From: Pseudorhodobacter ferrugineus DSM 5888
Lineage (GTDB): Bacteria; Pseudomonadota; Alphaproteobacteria; Rhodobacterales; Rhodobacteraceae
Assembly (NCBI RefSeq): GCF_000420745.1
Contig: NZ_ATVN01000006.1
Span: forward strand, 1-64,000
DNA length: 64,000 nucleotides
Direction of reading: 5' to 3'
The stretch's first letter is position 1, and each line of letters begins with the position of its first letter. The position numbers and the translations under genes were made by a program. Of the stretch, positions 25,274 through 33,661 are shown one piece after another. The notes below the pieces were generated by a model, which worked only from the letters and a program-made list of their open reading frames with translations, was not told where the DNA came from and did not search any database.

Positions 25274-26680
25274 TCAACTGGCCCGCTGCACGCGGGCCAG
25301 TTGCACCGCCAGAATACCGCCCGCGATGATGACAACACCCGCCACATCCCACAACGTCAGGCTTTCGCCCAGCAACACAGACGCAACGACCACGCCAAAA
25401 AACGGGTTCAGGAAATGGAACGCGGCCGCCCGCACCGCCCCGATGCGTTCAACCAGCTTGAACCAAACCCAAGTGGCAAGCAGCCCCGGCACCAAAGTCG
25501 TATAGGCAAACGCCCACCCCAAACGCGGGGTCCAGTTTATATCCCAGCTTTCCAAACTTATCGCCGCCACAGACAGCAGCGCCGACCCCACCAGCATCTG
25601 CAACCCGACCACCATCAGCAGGTTGCCCCCCGCCATGGCCCCGCGCACCGACAGCGTGGCAAAGGCCAGCGCCAGCACGCCGATACCAAGGAACCCAAGG
25701 CCCATCAGGTCCACCCCGTCCGAAATCCGGTGGCCCATGATGATGCCCACACCAATCATTCCGGCCACAAGCCCCGCATAGCCCAAGGCTGGCAGGCGTT
25801 CGCGGAATATCAACCACCCCGCCAGCGCCACGACCAACGGCATGGTTGATGCGACAATGGCGGCCAGCGACGCCTCGACCCACTGCATCGCGACAAAGTT
25901 AAACCCAAGGTACAGCGCGTTTTGGCAAATGCCGAAAAGGATCGTGGCGCGCCATTGGTTACGGGTCAGCCGCGCGGTTTGGCCCAAAGCATAGGCAATC
26001 CCAACCCCGATCAGCCCCGACACCAAAAACCGCAGCGCAAGGGCTGTCATCGGCGGCGCATCCGCCACGATCATGCGGGCCGACGTAAAGGCCGATGACC
26101 ACATCAGGGCAAAGGCCAGCCCCATGAAAATCGCGCGTATGTCCATGCGGGTATCCATTTGCAGCGCGTCGAACCGTTCGGGCATGAACGGAATATCCGT
26201 ATCGCCCGGCCGCGCGCCCGCCGCCGTCAGCATTGCATGGATTTGCCCGCGGTGGTGGGTTTGATGGTTGAACAGCTGCAAAACCAAAACCTGCTTGGGC
26301 TTTGTCACCTCGCGCCCAACTGCGCCAGAATACCAGCTTAAATCCGCGTCAAACCACGCGGCATCAACCCCATGTGCCCATGCCAATATTTGCGCATCAA
26401 ATGCGGCCCGAGCGATGCAAAACGCATCCCAGCTTTGCTCCATAACCGCAGATTGCGTGATGCCACCCGTAGGCGCGCCGGTTCCCGCAAATCGGTCCAG
26501 CCAAATCCGGTCACCCCAAAGGATATGCGCAAAAGTCTTTTCAATGGACCCAAAGAACGCCCCCCGATCCAACTGCCGCGCGGCAGCGTCCAACCCGCTG
26601 GCGGCAGCCATAAGGCTTTCGTTCTGCCACAGGTTATAGCGGGCCATCGCCACAGCGTAATCTTTGTTCGGCACAGTCAT
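25274..26680 (-). CDS. DinB-family protein fused to an EamA/DMT transporter (single reading frame)
   Basis: 468 codons open from end to end. Residues 1-~172 are a complete DinB/YfiT-like four-helix protein with its metal histidines (HILWGD; FNHQTHHRGQIHAML). Residues ~176-468 are a complete ten-helix drug/metabolite transporter with two EamA halves. In relatives I know, these are separate proteins; here no stop lies between ERFDALQ and the usual transporter start. Internal ATGs at 26158 and 26146 could start the carrier alone, but neither has a clear ribosome site. The DinB domain would lie in the cytoplasm, which is topologically possible. Real fusion, stop loss or sequencing error remain open. 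The gene has no partner operon. Confidence 0.8.
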   Translation of the reverse strand: MTVPNKDYAVAMARYNLWQNESLMAAASGLDAAARQLDRGAFFGSIEKTFAHILWGDRIWLDRFAGTGAPTGGITQSAVMEQSWDAFCIARAAFDAQILAWAHGVDAAWFDADLSWYSGAVGREVTKPKQVLVLQLFNHQTHHRGQIHAMLTAAGARPGDTDIPFMPERFDALQMDTRMDIRAIFMGLAFALMWSSAFTSARMIVADAPPMTALALRFLVSGLIGVGIAYALGQTARLTRNQWRATILFGICQNALYLGFNFVAMQWVEASLAAIVASTMPLVVALAGWLIFRERLPALGYAGLVAGMIGVGIIMGHRISDGVDLMGLGFLGIGVLALAFATLSVRGAMAGGNLLMVVGLQMLVGSALLSVAAISLESWDINWTPRLGWAFAYTTLVPGLLATWVWFKLVERIGAVRAAAFHFLNPFFGVVVASVLLGESLTLWDVAGVVIIAGGILAVQLARVQRAS

Positions 26681-26722
26681 GCTCCCTCGGCTATGTTTGA
26701 ATCAGGTAAGCCCAGCGCAAAG

Positions 26723-26753
26723 AAAAAGGCCACCCCATTTTCTGGGGCAGCCC
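26723..26753 (-). terminator. Rho-independent terminator of the HU gene
   Basis: On the minus strand GGCTGCCCCA-GAAAA-TGGGGTGGCC forms a GC stem with one internal mismatch pair, directly followed by TTTTTC (plus coordinates 26723-26753). It lies 28 bp downstream of the HU stop. Confidence 0.7.
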
Positions 26754-26780
26754 GTAAAGGTCGGCAAGCCGATCCTAGGA

Positions 26781-27068
26781 TCAGTCGTTGACCGAATCCT
26801 TCAGCGCCTTGGCAATAGTGAATTTCACCTGCTTGTCGGCTGCTTTGGTCATGGTTTCGCCCGTTGCTGGGTTACGCACCTGACGCTCTGGGCGGGCGCG
26901 GCACGCCATTTTGCCGAGGCCTGGCAGCGTGATCGCGCCACCGCTTGCAACTTCACGGGTCACAATCGCGGCAACGGCGTCAAGCGCTGCACCAGCGGTT
27001 TTCTTGTCTGCGCCCATTTCTTCAGCCAGCGCTGCAATCAACTGCGTCTTGGTCATTGGCTTGTTCAT
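26781..27068 (-). CDS. HU-family DNA-binding protein
   Basis: 95 residues, the normal HU/IHF length. N-terminal helices MTKTQLIAALAEEMGADKKTA with VAAIVTREVASGGAITLPGLGKMA, then the DNA-minor-groove arm RPERQVRNPATGETM with the conserved RNPxTG tip, and the closing FTIAKALKDSV helix. It bends and compacts DNA. The ATG at 27068 has AGGA close by; an upstream in-frame start adds five residues. It is monocistronic with its own terminator. Confidence 0.92.
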   Translation of the reverse strand: MNKPMTKTQLIAALAEEMGADKKTAGAALDAVAAIVTREVASGGAITLPGLGKMACRARPERQVRNPATGETMTKAADKQVKFTIAKALKDSVND

Positions 27069-27235
27069 AAGTCCTGTCTCCATGTACTTGCCCTGTCATT
27101 ATGCAGGGCCTTTGCAGCCCTTTGGGGCGGATACCCCGCTACACAGGTTTTTGCCACCTAAATCAAGTGCAAATTCCAGTAAATCAGCACCCATTGGTGG
27201 GTTTTCCCTATGTCGCGGGCAGTTTGCGGGCCCAA

Positions 27236-28717
27236 CTACAAAAATGCAGTTTCTTCAAAGCTGCGCAACTTACGGCTGTGAATCCGCTCCAGCGGCATCT
27301 CGCGCAACCGCTCCATCGCGCGAATACCGATTTTCAGGTGCCGCGCGACTTGGGTTTTATAGAAATCCGACGCCATGCCAGGCAGCTTCAACTCGCCGTG
27401 CAAGGGCTTGTCTGATACGCACAGCAAGGTGCCATACGGCACCCGAAACCGGAATCCGTTGGCGGCAATCGTCGCACTTTCCATGTCCAGCGCAATTGCC
27501 CGCGACTGAGACAGGCGTTTCACAGGGCCAGATTGGTCGCGCAATTCCCAGTTGCGGTTGTCAATCGTGGCAACCGTGCCTGTCCGCATGATCCGCTTCA
27601 GGTCAAACCCCTGCAATTGCGTCACTTCGGCCACCGCGTTTTCCAGCGCGATCTGAATCTCGGCCAGCGCCGGAATGGGCACCCAAACGGGCAAATCATC
27701 GTCCAACACGTGGTCTTCGCGCAGGTACGCATGGGCCAACACAAAGTCACCCAGCGACTGGCTGTTGCGCAGACCCGCGCAATGCCCCACCATCATCCAC
27801 GCATGCGGGCGCAGCACGGCAATATGATCGGTCGCGGTTTTGGCATTGCTTGGCCCCACCCCGATATTGACCAAGGTAATCCCCTGCCCATCGGCGCGTT
27901 TCAAATGATAAGTCGGCATTTGCGGCAGCTTCAGCGGCACAGGCATCGCCCCATCTGCCGAGATCAAAATCGTATTCCCCGTGCCAACAAAGGCGGTATA
28001 GCCGCTGTCCGGGTCGGCCAGCATTTCGCGGGCGAACCCCTCAAATTCCTCGACATAGAACTGATAGTTGGTGAACAGCACATGGTTCTGGAAATGATCG
28101 GGGTCGGTCGCGGTATAATGGGTCAGGCGCGCAAGGCTGTAGTCCACCCGCTGCGCAGTAAACGGCGCCAGCGGGAACGACCCGTCAGCATAGGCGGTAC
28201 GGGTGCCGTTGACGATATCGTCGTTGGTCGTCGCCAAATCCGGCACGTCAAACACATCGCGCAGGCTGAAATTCAAAACTCCTTCTTGCGGAATAGACAC
28301 ATCAGGGTTGCCTGCCACCGCAAAATGCACCGGAATGGGCGTATCGGACGGGCCAATTTGCACCGTCACCCCGTGGTTTTTCATCAACAGATCAATCTGC
28401 TGGATCAGGTATTTGCGAAAAAGATCTGGCCGCGTGATCGTGGTCGAATAGGTGCCGGGCTGGGCCACATGGCCAAAGCTTAACCGACTGTCGCTTTTGG
28501 TAAAGCTGGTCGTTGTCAGACGGATTTCGGGATAATGCGCCCGTATCCGCGTGGCGGGCTTCCCCCCCCTAACGGCAGCGCTGAAATGCTGGGCCAAAAA
28601 CTCGGTCGCCTCGGCATAGAGTTCCTGCAACCTGTCCACCGCTTTCTCGGCCGAGTTAAAGCTGTCGCTGACCGGATGCTGCGGGGTCAATACGGGAAGT
28701 TTCGTGTCGTCGTTCAT
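27236..28717 (-). CDS. amn: AMP nucleosidase
   Basis: 493 residues (E. coli Amn 484). N-terminal AMP-regulatory domain (about 1-180) followed by the catalytic nucleoside-phosphorylase-type fold: TLVNIGVGPSNAKTATDHIAVLRP (phosphate and ribose side), HAWMMVGHCAGLRNSQSLGDFVLA, and ALDMESATIAANGFRFRVPYGTLLCVSDKPLHGE with the catalytic Glu/Asp segment. It splits AMP into adenine and ribose 5-phosphate, setting adenylate levels. All motifs are intact. Single gene. Confidence 0.95.
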   Translation of the reverse strand: MNDDTKLPVLTPQHPVSDSFNSAEKAVDRLQELYAEATEFLAQHFSAAVRGGKPATRIRAHYPEIRLTTTSFTKSDSRLSFGHVAQPGTYSTTITRPDLFRKYLIQQIDLLMKNHGVTVQIGPSDTPIPVHFAVAGNPDVSIPQEGVLNFSLRDVFDVPDLATTNDDIVNGTRTAYADGSFPLAPFTAQRVDYSLARLTHYTATDPDHFQNHVLFTNYQFYVEEFEGFAREMLADPDSGYTAFVGTGNTILISADGAMPVPLKLPQMPTYHLKRADGQGITLVNIGVGPSNAKTATDHIAVLRPHAWMMVGHCAGLRNSQSLGDFVLAHAYLREDHVLDDDLPVWVPIPALAEIQIALENAVAEVTQLQGFDLKRIMRTGTVATIDNRNWELRDQSGPVKRLSQSRAIALDMESATIAANGFRFRVPYGTLLCVSDKPLHGELKLPGMASDFYKTQVARHLKIGIRAMERLREMPLERIHSRKLRSFEETAFL

Positions 28718-28880
28718 TTGCTTTTTCTTTTCAAAAATGATCCAGTATTAAGCGCAACACCGTGCGAATGCGCAAGCCCTGTTTCATAGTAAAGCATCGC
28801 AACAGCACATGACAAACCCGTGACACAGCCAGCCATAAAATCAAGTTGCACCGCCCCACGGCACGGCCGATAACTGGGAT

Positions 28881-29723
28881 ATGACAACACTCCTCTCCCT
28901 CGGTCACGGCTATTCGGCCCAAGCACTTGCCAAACGGCTGGTCCCGCTGGGCTGGCACATCATCGGCACCACCCGCACGGCAGACAGCGCCGCAGCACTG
29001 GCGGCAACGGGGGTTGAACCGCTGGTTTGGCCCGGTACGCCCCTTGCTCCTGCGCTGGCCCGCGCCACCCATCTGCTCACCTCGATCGCGCCCGATGGGA
29101 ATGGCGATCCGGTGCTGGCCGCACATGCCGCCGAAATCGCGGCGGCGAAACTGGACTGGGTGGGCTACCTCTCCACCACAGGCGTTTACGGCGACCACGG
29201 CGGCGGCTGGGTAGATGAGGACACCCCATTAACTCCCAGCACCAAACGCGGTCAGCAGCGCGTTCTGGCGGAACAGCACTGGCAAGCCCTTGGCCTGCCG
29301 CTTCACATCTTTCGCCTTGCCGGCATCTATGGCCCCGGTCGCGGCCCCTTTGCCAAGGTGCGCGAAGGCACCGCCCGCCGCATCCTGAAACCCAATCAAG
29401 TGTTTTCGCGCATCCATGTCGATGACATCGCGCAAACCGTGGCATCCAGCATCGCGCGCCCCAACCCCGGCCAAATCTACAATGTCTGCGACAATGACCC
29501 CGCCCCACCCGAAGACGTGATCGAACATGCCGCCCACCTGCTGGGCCTGCCCATTCCGCCTTCGGAAAACTGGGCGGATGCCGACATGACCCCAATGGCA
29601 CGCAGCTTTTATGCCGAAAGCAAACGCGTTCGAAATGACCGGATCAAAAGCGAATTGGGCGTCGACTTGATGCACCCTGACTACCGCGCAGGGTTGAAAT
29701 CCCTGCTGGACCAAGATCCGTAA
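28881..29723 (+). CDS. SDR-type NAD(P)-dependent epimerase/reductase (YeeZ-like)
   Basis: 280 residues of the extended SDR family. The N-terminus has an altered dinucleotide motif (LGHGYSAQALAKRL), then YLSTTGVYGDHGGGWVDEDTPLTP with the TGVYG active-site strand, FRLAGIYGPGRGPF and the IHVDDIAQTV block typical of YeeZ-like proteins. The catalytic Tyr-x3-Lys pair is not in its usual form, as in other YeeZ relatives, so enzymatic action is uncertain. Monocistronic. Confidence 0.82.
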   Translation: MTTLLSLGHGYSAQALAKRLVPLGWHIIGTTRTADSAAALAATGVEPLVWPGTPLAPALARATHLLTSIAPDGNGDPVLAAHAAEIAAAKLDWVGYLSTTGVYGDHGGGWVDEDTPLTPSTKRGQQRVLAEQHWQALGLPLHIFRLAGIYGPGRGPFAKVREGTARRILKPNQVFSRIHVDDIAQTVASSIARPNPGQIYNVCDNDPAPPEDVIEHAAHLLGLPIPPSENWADADMTPMARSFYAESKRVRNDRIKSELGVDLMHPDYRAGLKSLLDQDP

Positions 29724-29801
29724 AATCCGCTTTCTTTCCGATCCGAATATCCATCTGCCCTAACGTGTCTGGGCAGATTTGTCTTGGCTTGCGCGCAGCC
29801 C

Positions 29802-30563
29802 TCAACCAGCCCGCACAAACACAGGCGCATCCAGCGCCGACCGCGCGGCATCAAACACATAGCCGCCCGTATCAAACCCTTGCAAAGCCTCAGGGTCCGT
29901 CAAACGATTTTCCGCAATAAACCGCGCCATAGCACCCCGCGCCTTTTTGGCATAAAAACTGACAATCTTGGCCTCACCATTCTTGTCTTCCAAAAACACC
30001 GGCGTAATCACCGGCACCGTCAGCGCCTTGGTATTCACCGCGCCGAAATATTCGATCGACGCGCAATTGATCAACGCGCGCGCTCCTGTCGCCGCCACGG
30101 CCTCATTCAACGCAGCCGCCACCTGTCCCCGCCAATAGGCATACAAATCCGCCCCACGCGGGTTTTCTAGCTTGCTGCCCATTTCCAACCGATAGGCCTT
30201 GATCGCATCCAATGGGCGCAAAACACCGTAAAGCCCCGACAAAATGCGCAAATGGTCTTGCGCCCAGCGCAGCGCATCTGCGTCCAGCGTCTTGGCCTCT
30301 AGCCCCGCATAGGTATCGCCTGCGAAAAACAACGCGGCGGGCCGGGTTTCGGCCACATCAAAACCCGCAAACCGTTCCACATTCAACTGCGCCAACGGTT
30401 CGGATATATCCATCAATTTGCGCAGCTTGCTCGCTGTCAACTCGCGCGCCACACCGGCCAACACCTCGGCATCTGCCCTAAAAATAGGCGCAGTTGCGCT
30501 AAACCCTGCGGGCAGAGTTGCTTTATCGTCAAGCCGTTTGGCGGGGGAAATTACTGTCAACAT
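29802..30563 (-). CDS. yaaA: Peroxide stress protein YaaA (DUF328/UPF0246)
   Basis: 253 residues, standard length. Family landmarks: MLTVISPAKRLD at the start, LRKLMDISEPLAQLN, ALFFAGDTYAGLEAKTL, the strongly conserved LRILSGLYGVLRPLD and IKAYRLEMGSKL, and near the end YAKKARGAMARFI. In E. coli YaaA is OxyR-controlled, binds DNA and limits iron-driven DNA damage after peroxide. No OxyR site could be identified here. recQ lies just upstream on the same strand (31 bp), which gives a DNA-repair neighbourhood. Confidence 0.92.
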   Translation of the reverse strand: MLTVISPAKRLDDKATLPAGFSATAPIFRADAEVLAGVARELTASKLRKLMDISEPLAQLNVERFAGFDVAETRPAALFFAGDTYAGLEAKTLDADALRWAQDHLRILSGLYGVLRPLDAIKAYRLEMGSKLENPRGADLYAYWRGQVAAALNEAVAATGARALINCASIEYFGAVNTKALTVPVITPVFLEDKNGEAKIVSFYAKKARGAMARFIAENRLTDPEALQGFDTGGYVFDAARSALDAPVFVRAG

Positions 30564-30594
30564 GCTAATCTATCTAAGGTCCAAGGGCAAAAGG

Positions 30595-32640
30595 TCAATC
30601 ACCCGCAATCACGGCCAGAAACGCGGCCCCGAAACGATCGGTGCGCGGGCCGCCCATGCCGGGAATACGGTCCAGATCGGCCAGCGATGCGGGGCGCTTT
30701 TCGGCAATATGGCGCAAGGTGGTTTGGGTACAAGACACGGGCTTGTCTATCCCGTCCGGCCCGCGCTGCAACTCCAGATGCACCTGTGCCAATCGGTCAA
30801 ACACCGCGCCCGCATCACGCCCCGCAAGGCGCATGCGCTGGGGGTGCAGGGCCTGCGCCCCTTCGCCGGTAATCACCGCCAAAAACGCCGCGCCATAGCT
30901 TTCCAGCTTTTTCGCACCAATCCCTGTGATCCGCGCCATCCCGTCCAAATCACGGGGGCGTTTTTCGGCCATTTCAATCAACGTGCGGTCGGGGAAAATC
31001 ACATAGGCAGGCACCCGCGCCGCCTCGGCCAGCGCGCGCCGCTTGGCCTTTAGCGCCGACATCAGCGGTGCATCCTCATCCGACACAAGCGCTTTGACCA
31101 CGGGGCCAGAGCTGGCCGATTGGATCGTATCCTTGCGCAAAGTGATGCTTTCCTCGCCGCGCAAAATGGGGCGGGCGGCATCGGTCATGCGCAACGCACC
31201 ATATCGTTCGGTATCGGGCCGCACCAAATCACGCCCCATCATCTGGCGAAACACCGCGCCCCACGCGGGTTTGGACAGGTCCTTGCCCACCGCAAAGGTC
31301 GGCAATTGGTCATGCCCGCGCTGCACCACCTTGGCCGTGGCATTGCCGGTCAGGATGTCAATCAAATGCCCCGCCCCGAACGACTCCCCTGTGCGCAAAA
31401 TGGCCGACAGCGCCTTGCGCACCGCATCGGTCGCATCAAACAACAACGCGGGGCGGTCACAAATATCGCAGTTGCCGCAGGGTTTGGACTCTTCACCGAA
31501 ATACCGCAGCAGCACCTCACGCCGACAGCCCACAGCCTCGGCCAAGCCCAGTAGCGCGTTCAGGCGGGCATGGTCGGCATCTTTGCGGTCATTGGGGGCC
31601 AAGCCTTCGTCAATCTGGGAACGGCGCAGGCGAATATCGTCAGGGCCGTACAGCGTAAGGGTTTCGGCAGGGGCAGAATCGCGCCCCGAGCGACCGATTT
31701 CCTGATAATACCCCTCGATGCTTTTGGGCAAATCGGCATGGGCGACCCAGCGGATATCGGGTTTATCAATGCCCATCCCGAACGCCACCGTGGCGACCAC
31801 GATCAACCCATCCTCACGCTGAAACCGTGCCTCGGTTGCGCGGCGGTCTTCGGCATCCATCCCGCCATGATAGGCGGTGGCCGGATGCCCCGCCTCACGC
31901 AGCGCCTGCGCCAGCGTTTCGGTTTTCGCGCGCGTGCCGCAATAGACAATGCCCGACTGCCCCTTGCGCGCCGCTGCAAAGGCCAAAATCTGCTTGCGCG
32001 GATTGTCCTTTACTTGAAACGCCAAATGAATATTGGGCCGGTCAAACCCGCGCAAAAATGTCGATGGGGCCACCCCATCAAACAACCGCGTCACAATCTC
32101 GGCGCGGGTTTCTTCATCCGCCGTGGCGGTGAACGCGGCCAAGGGCACGTTCAAGGCGCGGCGCAATTCACCAATGCGCAGGTAATCGGGGCGAAAATCA
32201 TGGCCCCATTGCGACACGCAATGCGCCTCATCCACCGCAATCGCGGACACACCCACGCGGCGCAACATCTGCACCGTGGCCATGGATGCCAGCCGCTCGG
32301 GCGCGAGGTACAGCAGTTTCAACCGCCCCTCATCCAGCGCCGCAAAAACCTCTTCCGTCTCGTCATCGGTATTGCCCGATGTCAGCGCCCCCGCCTCTAC
32401 CCCCGCCGCCTTAAGCGCGCGGACCTGATCGCGCATCAATGCAATCAGCGGCGACACCACAACTGTCACACCGTCACGGCACAGCGCGGGCAATTGGAAA
32501 CACAGCGATTTCCCGCCCCCCGTTGGCATAATCGCCAAACAGTTTTCACCAGCCAAAACGGCATCCACAATCTCGGCCTGACCGGGCCGATATTCGGAAA
32601 ACCCGAAAACAGAGGCAAGAAGGTCCGTGGGCGCGGCCAT
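30595..32640 (-). CDS. recQ: ATP-dependent DNA helicase RecQ
   Basis: 681 residues. Helicase motifs: MPTGGGKSLCFQLPA (Walker A, about 39-53), VDEAHCVSQWGHDFRPDY (DEAH plus the RecQ aromatic loop), GIVYCGTRAKTE, and GRSGRDSAP. A zinc domain with cysteines is present (VGCRREVLL ... KPCGNCDIC), then the winged-helix part. Two HRDC-type domains follow (about 515-590 and 605-675), one more than E. coli RecQ (609 residues); that accounts for the extra length. It unwinds 3'-tailed DNA in RecF-pathway repair. The ATG at 32640 is preferred over the adjacent TTG. It is 6 bp behind the yggT stop. Confidence 0.95.
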   Translation of the reverse strand: MAAPTDLLASVFGFSEYRPGQAEIVDAVLAGENCLAIMPTGGGKSLCFQLPALCRDGVTVVVSPLIALMRDQVRALKAAGVEAGALTSGNTDDETEEVFAALDEGRLKLLYLAPERLASMATVQMLRRVGVSAIAVDEAHCVSQWGHDFRPDYLRIGELRRALNVPLAAFTATADEETRAEIVTRLFDGVAPSTFLRGFDRPNIHLAFQVKDNPRKQILAFAAARKGQSGIVYCGTRAKTETLAQALREAGHPATAYHGGMDAEDRRATEARFQREDGLIVVATVAFGMGIDKPDIRWVAHADLPKSIEGYYQEIGRSGRDSAPAETLTLYGPDDIRLRRSQIDEGLAPNDRKDADHARLNALLGLAEAVGCRREVLLRYFGEESKPCGNCDICDRPALLFDATDAVRKALSAILRTGESFGAGHLIDILTGNATAKVVQRGHDQLPTFAVGKDLSKPAWGAVFRQMMGRDLVRPDTERYGALRMTDAARPILRGEESITLRKDTIQSASSGPVVKALVSDEDAPLMSALKAKRRALAEAARVPAYVIFPDRTLIEMAEKRPRDLDGMARITGIGAKKLESYGAAFLAVITGEGAQALHPQRMRLAGRDAGAVFDRLAQVHLELQRGPDGIDKPVSCTQTTLRHIAEKRPASLADLDRIPGMGGPRTDRFGAAFLAVIAGD

Positions 32641-32646
32641 CAAGGA

Positions 32647-32934
32647 TTAGTAGAAAAATTCGACGTTATTGGTCAGAATGATCCGCAAACCAAAGATCAC
32701 CAGCAACACCACCAGCGGCGCAAGGTCCAGCCCCAAACCACCCGGCAAAAACGCCCGCACACGGCTGTAAACAGGTTCTAAAGTGCGATTCAAACCGTCC
32801 CAGATTTGGGCCACCAAAGGCTGCCGCAGGTTCAACACCTGAAAATTTATTAGCCAGCTCATGATAATATGGGCAAAGATGATGAACTGCGCGACTTGCA
32901 GGATCATCATCAAAATCTGGAACAAAGACTGCAT
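32647..32934 (-). CDS. YggT-family membrane protein
   Basis: 95 residues with two hydrophobic hairpins, as in the YggT family: SLFQILMMILQVAQFIIFAHIIMSWL and the repeat-closing LGLDLAPLVVLLVIFGLRIIL, with NRTLEPVYSRVRAFLP between them. The family is conserved and probably integral to the inner membrane, with proposed roles in cell-envelope or osmotic adaptation. The ATG at 32934 is the family start; a longer frame upstream is unlike YggT. Leads a yggT-recQ pair. Confidence 0.85.
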   Translation of the reverse strand: MQSLFQILMMILQVAQFIIFAHIIMSWLINFQVLNLRQPLVAQIWDGLNRTLEPVYSRVRAFLPGGLGLDLAPLVVLLVIFGLRIILTNNVEFFY

Positions 32935-33062
32935 TCTGGGGGCTCCTACCACTAGGGATAGCAGATAGGTACTGCGCCCGCCCCCAAAGGGCAACCGTTT
33001 CCGCAGCGTTTCGCTTGACCGTAGCGCCGCACTGCGGCATCCCCCGCGCAAAGGAGCCAGTA

Positions 33063-33596
33063 ATGTACCCATATCTGCGCATGTTCAAAGAATTGTGGAA
33101 ATTCCGCAATGCCCCTGCCTTGCCCATTCTTGGCACCCATATCAGCCACCACCGCTGCTGGCCGCAAGACATCGACCCGTGGCGCGAGTTGAACAACGGC
33201 CGCACCCTGACGCTCTATGATTTGGGCCGCATCCCGCTGGGTCAGCGCGTGGGGCTGCATAAGGTGCTGAAACGCAACCAATGGGGCCTGACCGTGGCCG
33301 GCGCCAGCACCCGCTACCGCAAACGCGTGCGCCTGTTTGACCGTGTGGAAATGCGCAGCCGCTGCATCGGTTGGGACGCGCGTTTTCTCTATATCGAACA
33401 AAGCATGTGGAAGGGCGGCGATTGCACCAGCCATGTGCTGATCCGCTCGGCCATCACATCCAAATCCGGCATCGTCGCACCGATTGAGGTGCTCCAGGCA
33501 CTTGGCGAGGACACCCAAGCCCCGACCCTGCCCGATTGGGTGGCCGACTGGATTGACGCCGACGCCATGCGCCCCTGGCCACCGCTGAAAGGCTGA
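33063..33596 (+). CDS. Acyl-CoA thioesterase-like (hotdog fold) protein
   Basis: 177 residues resembling the 4HBT/THEM6-type hotdog thioesterases: an N-terminal LWKFRNAPALPILG, the PWRELNNGRTLTLYDLGRI block carrying the likely substrate-binding Asn/Asp, and beta-strands RKRVRLFDRVEMRSRCIGWDARFLYIEQSMW. No operon partner. AAAGGAG precedes the ATG by seven bases. The substrate is unknown. It may hydrolyse acyl-CoAs or act in lipid turnover. Confidence 0.75.
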   Translation: MYPYLRMFKELWKFRNAPALPILGTHISHHRCWPQDIDPWRELNNGRTLTLYDLGRIPLGQRVGLHKVLKRNQWGLTVAGASTRYRKRVRLFDRVEMRSRCIGWDARFLYIEQSMWKGGDCTSHVLIRSAITSKSGIVAPIEVLQALGEDTQAPTLPDWVADWIDADAMRPWPPLKG

Positions 33597-33661
33597 CCCG
33601 TTTGCGTGCTTGCGTCAGCACCCCGTTTCGGGCTTGATCGGGGCAAACGCGGGGGGCGGAT

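Noticed and set aside
31570-32781. 403-codon open frame on the plus strand opposite recQ
   Set aside because: It lies antisense to a complete RecQ with all helicase motifs. Its composition (His/Arg/Gln rich) is typical of the complement of a GC-rich gene.
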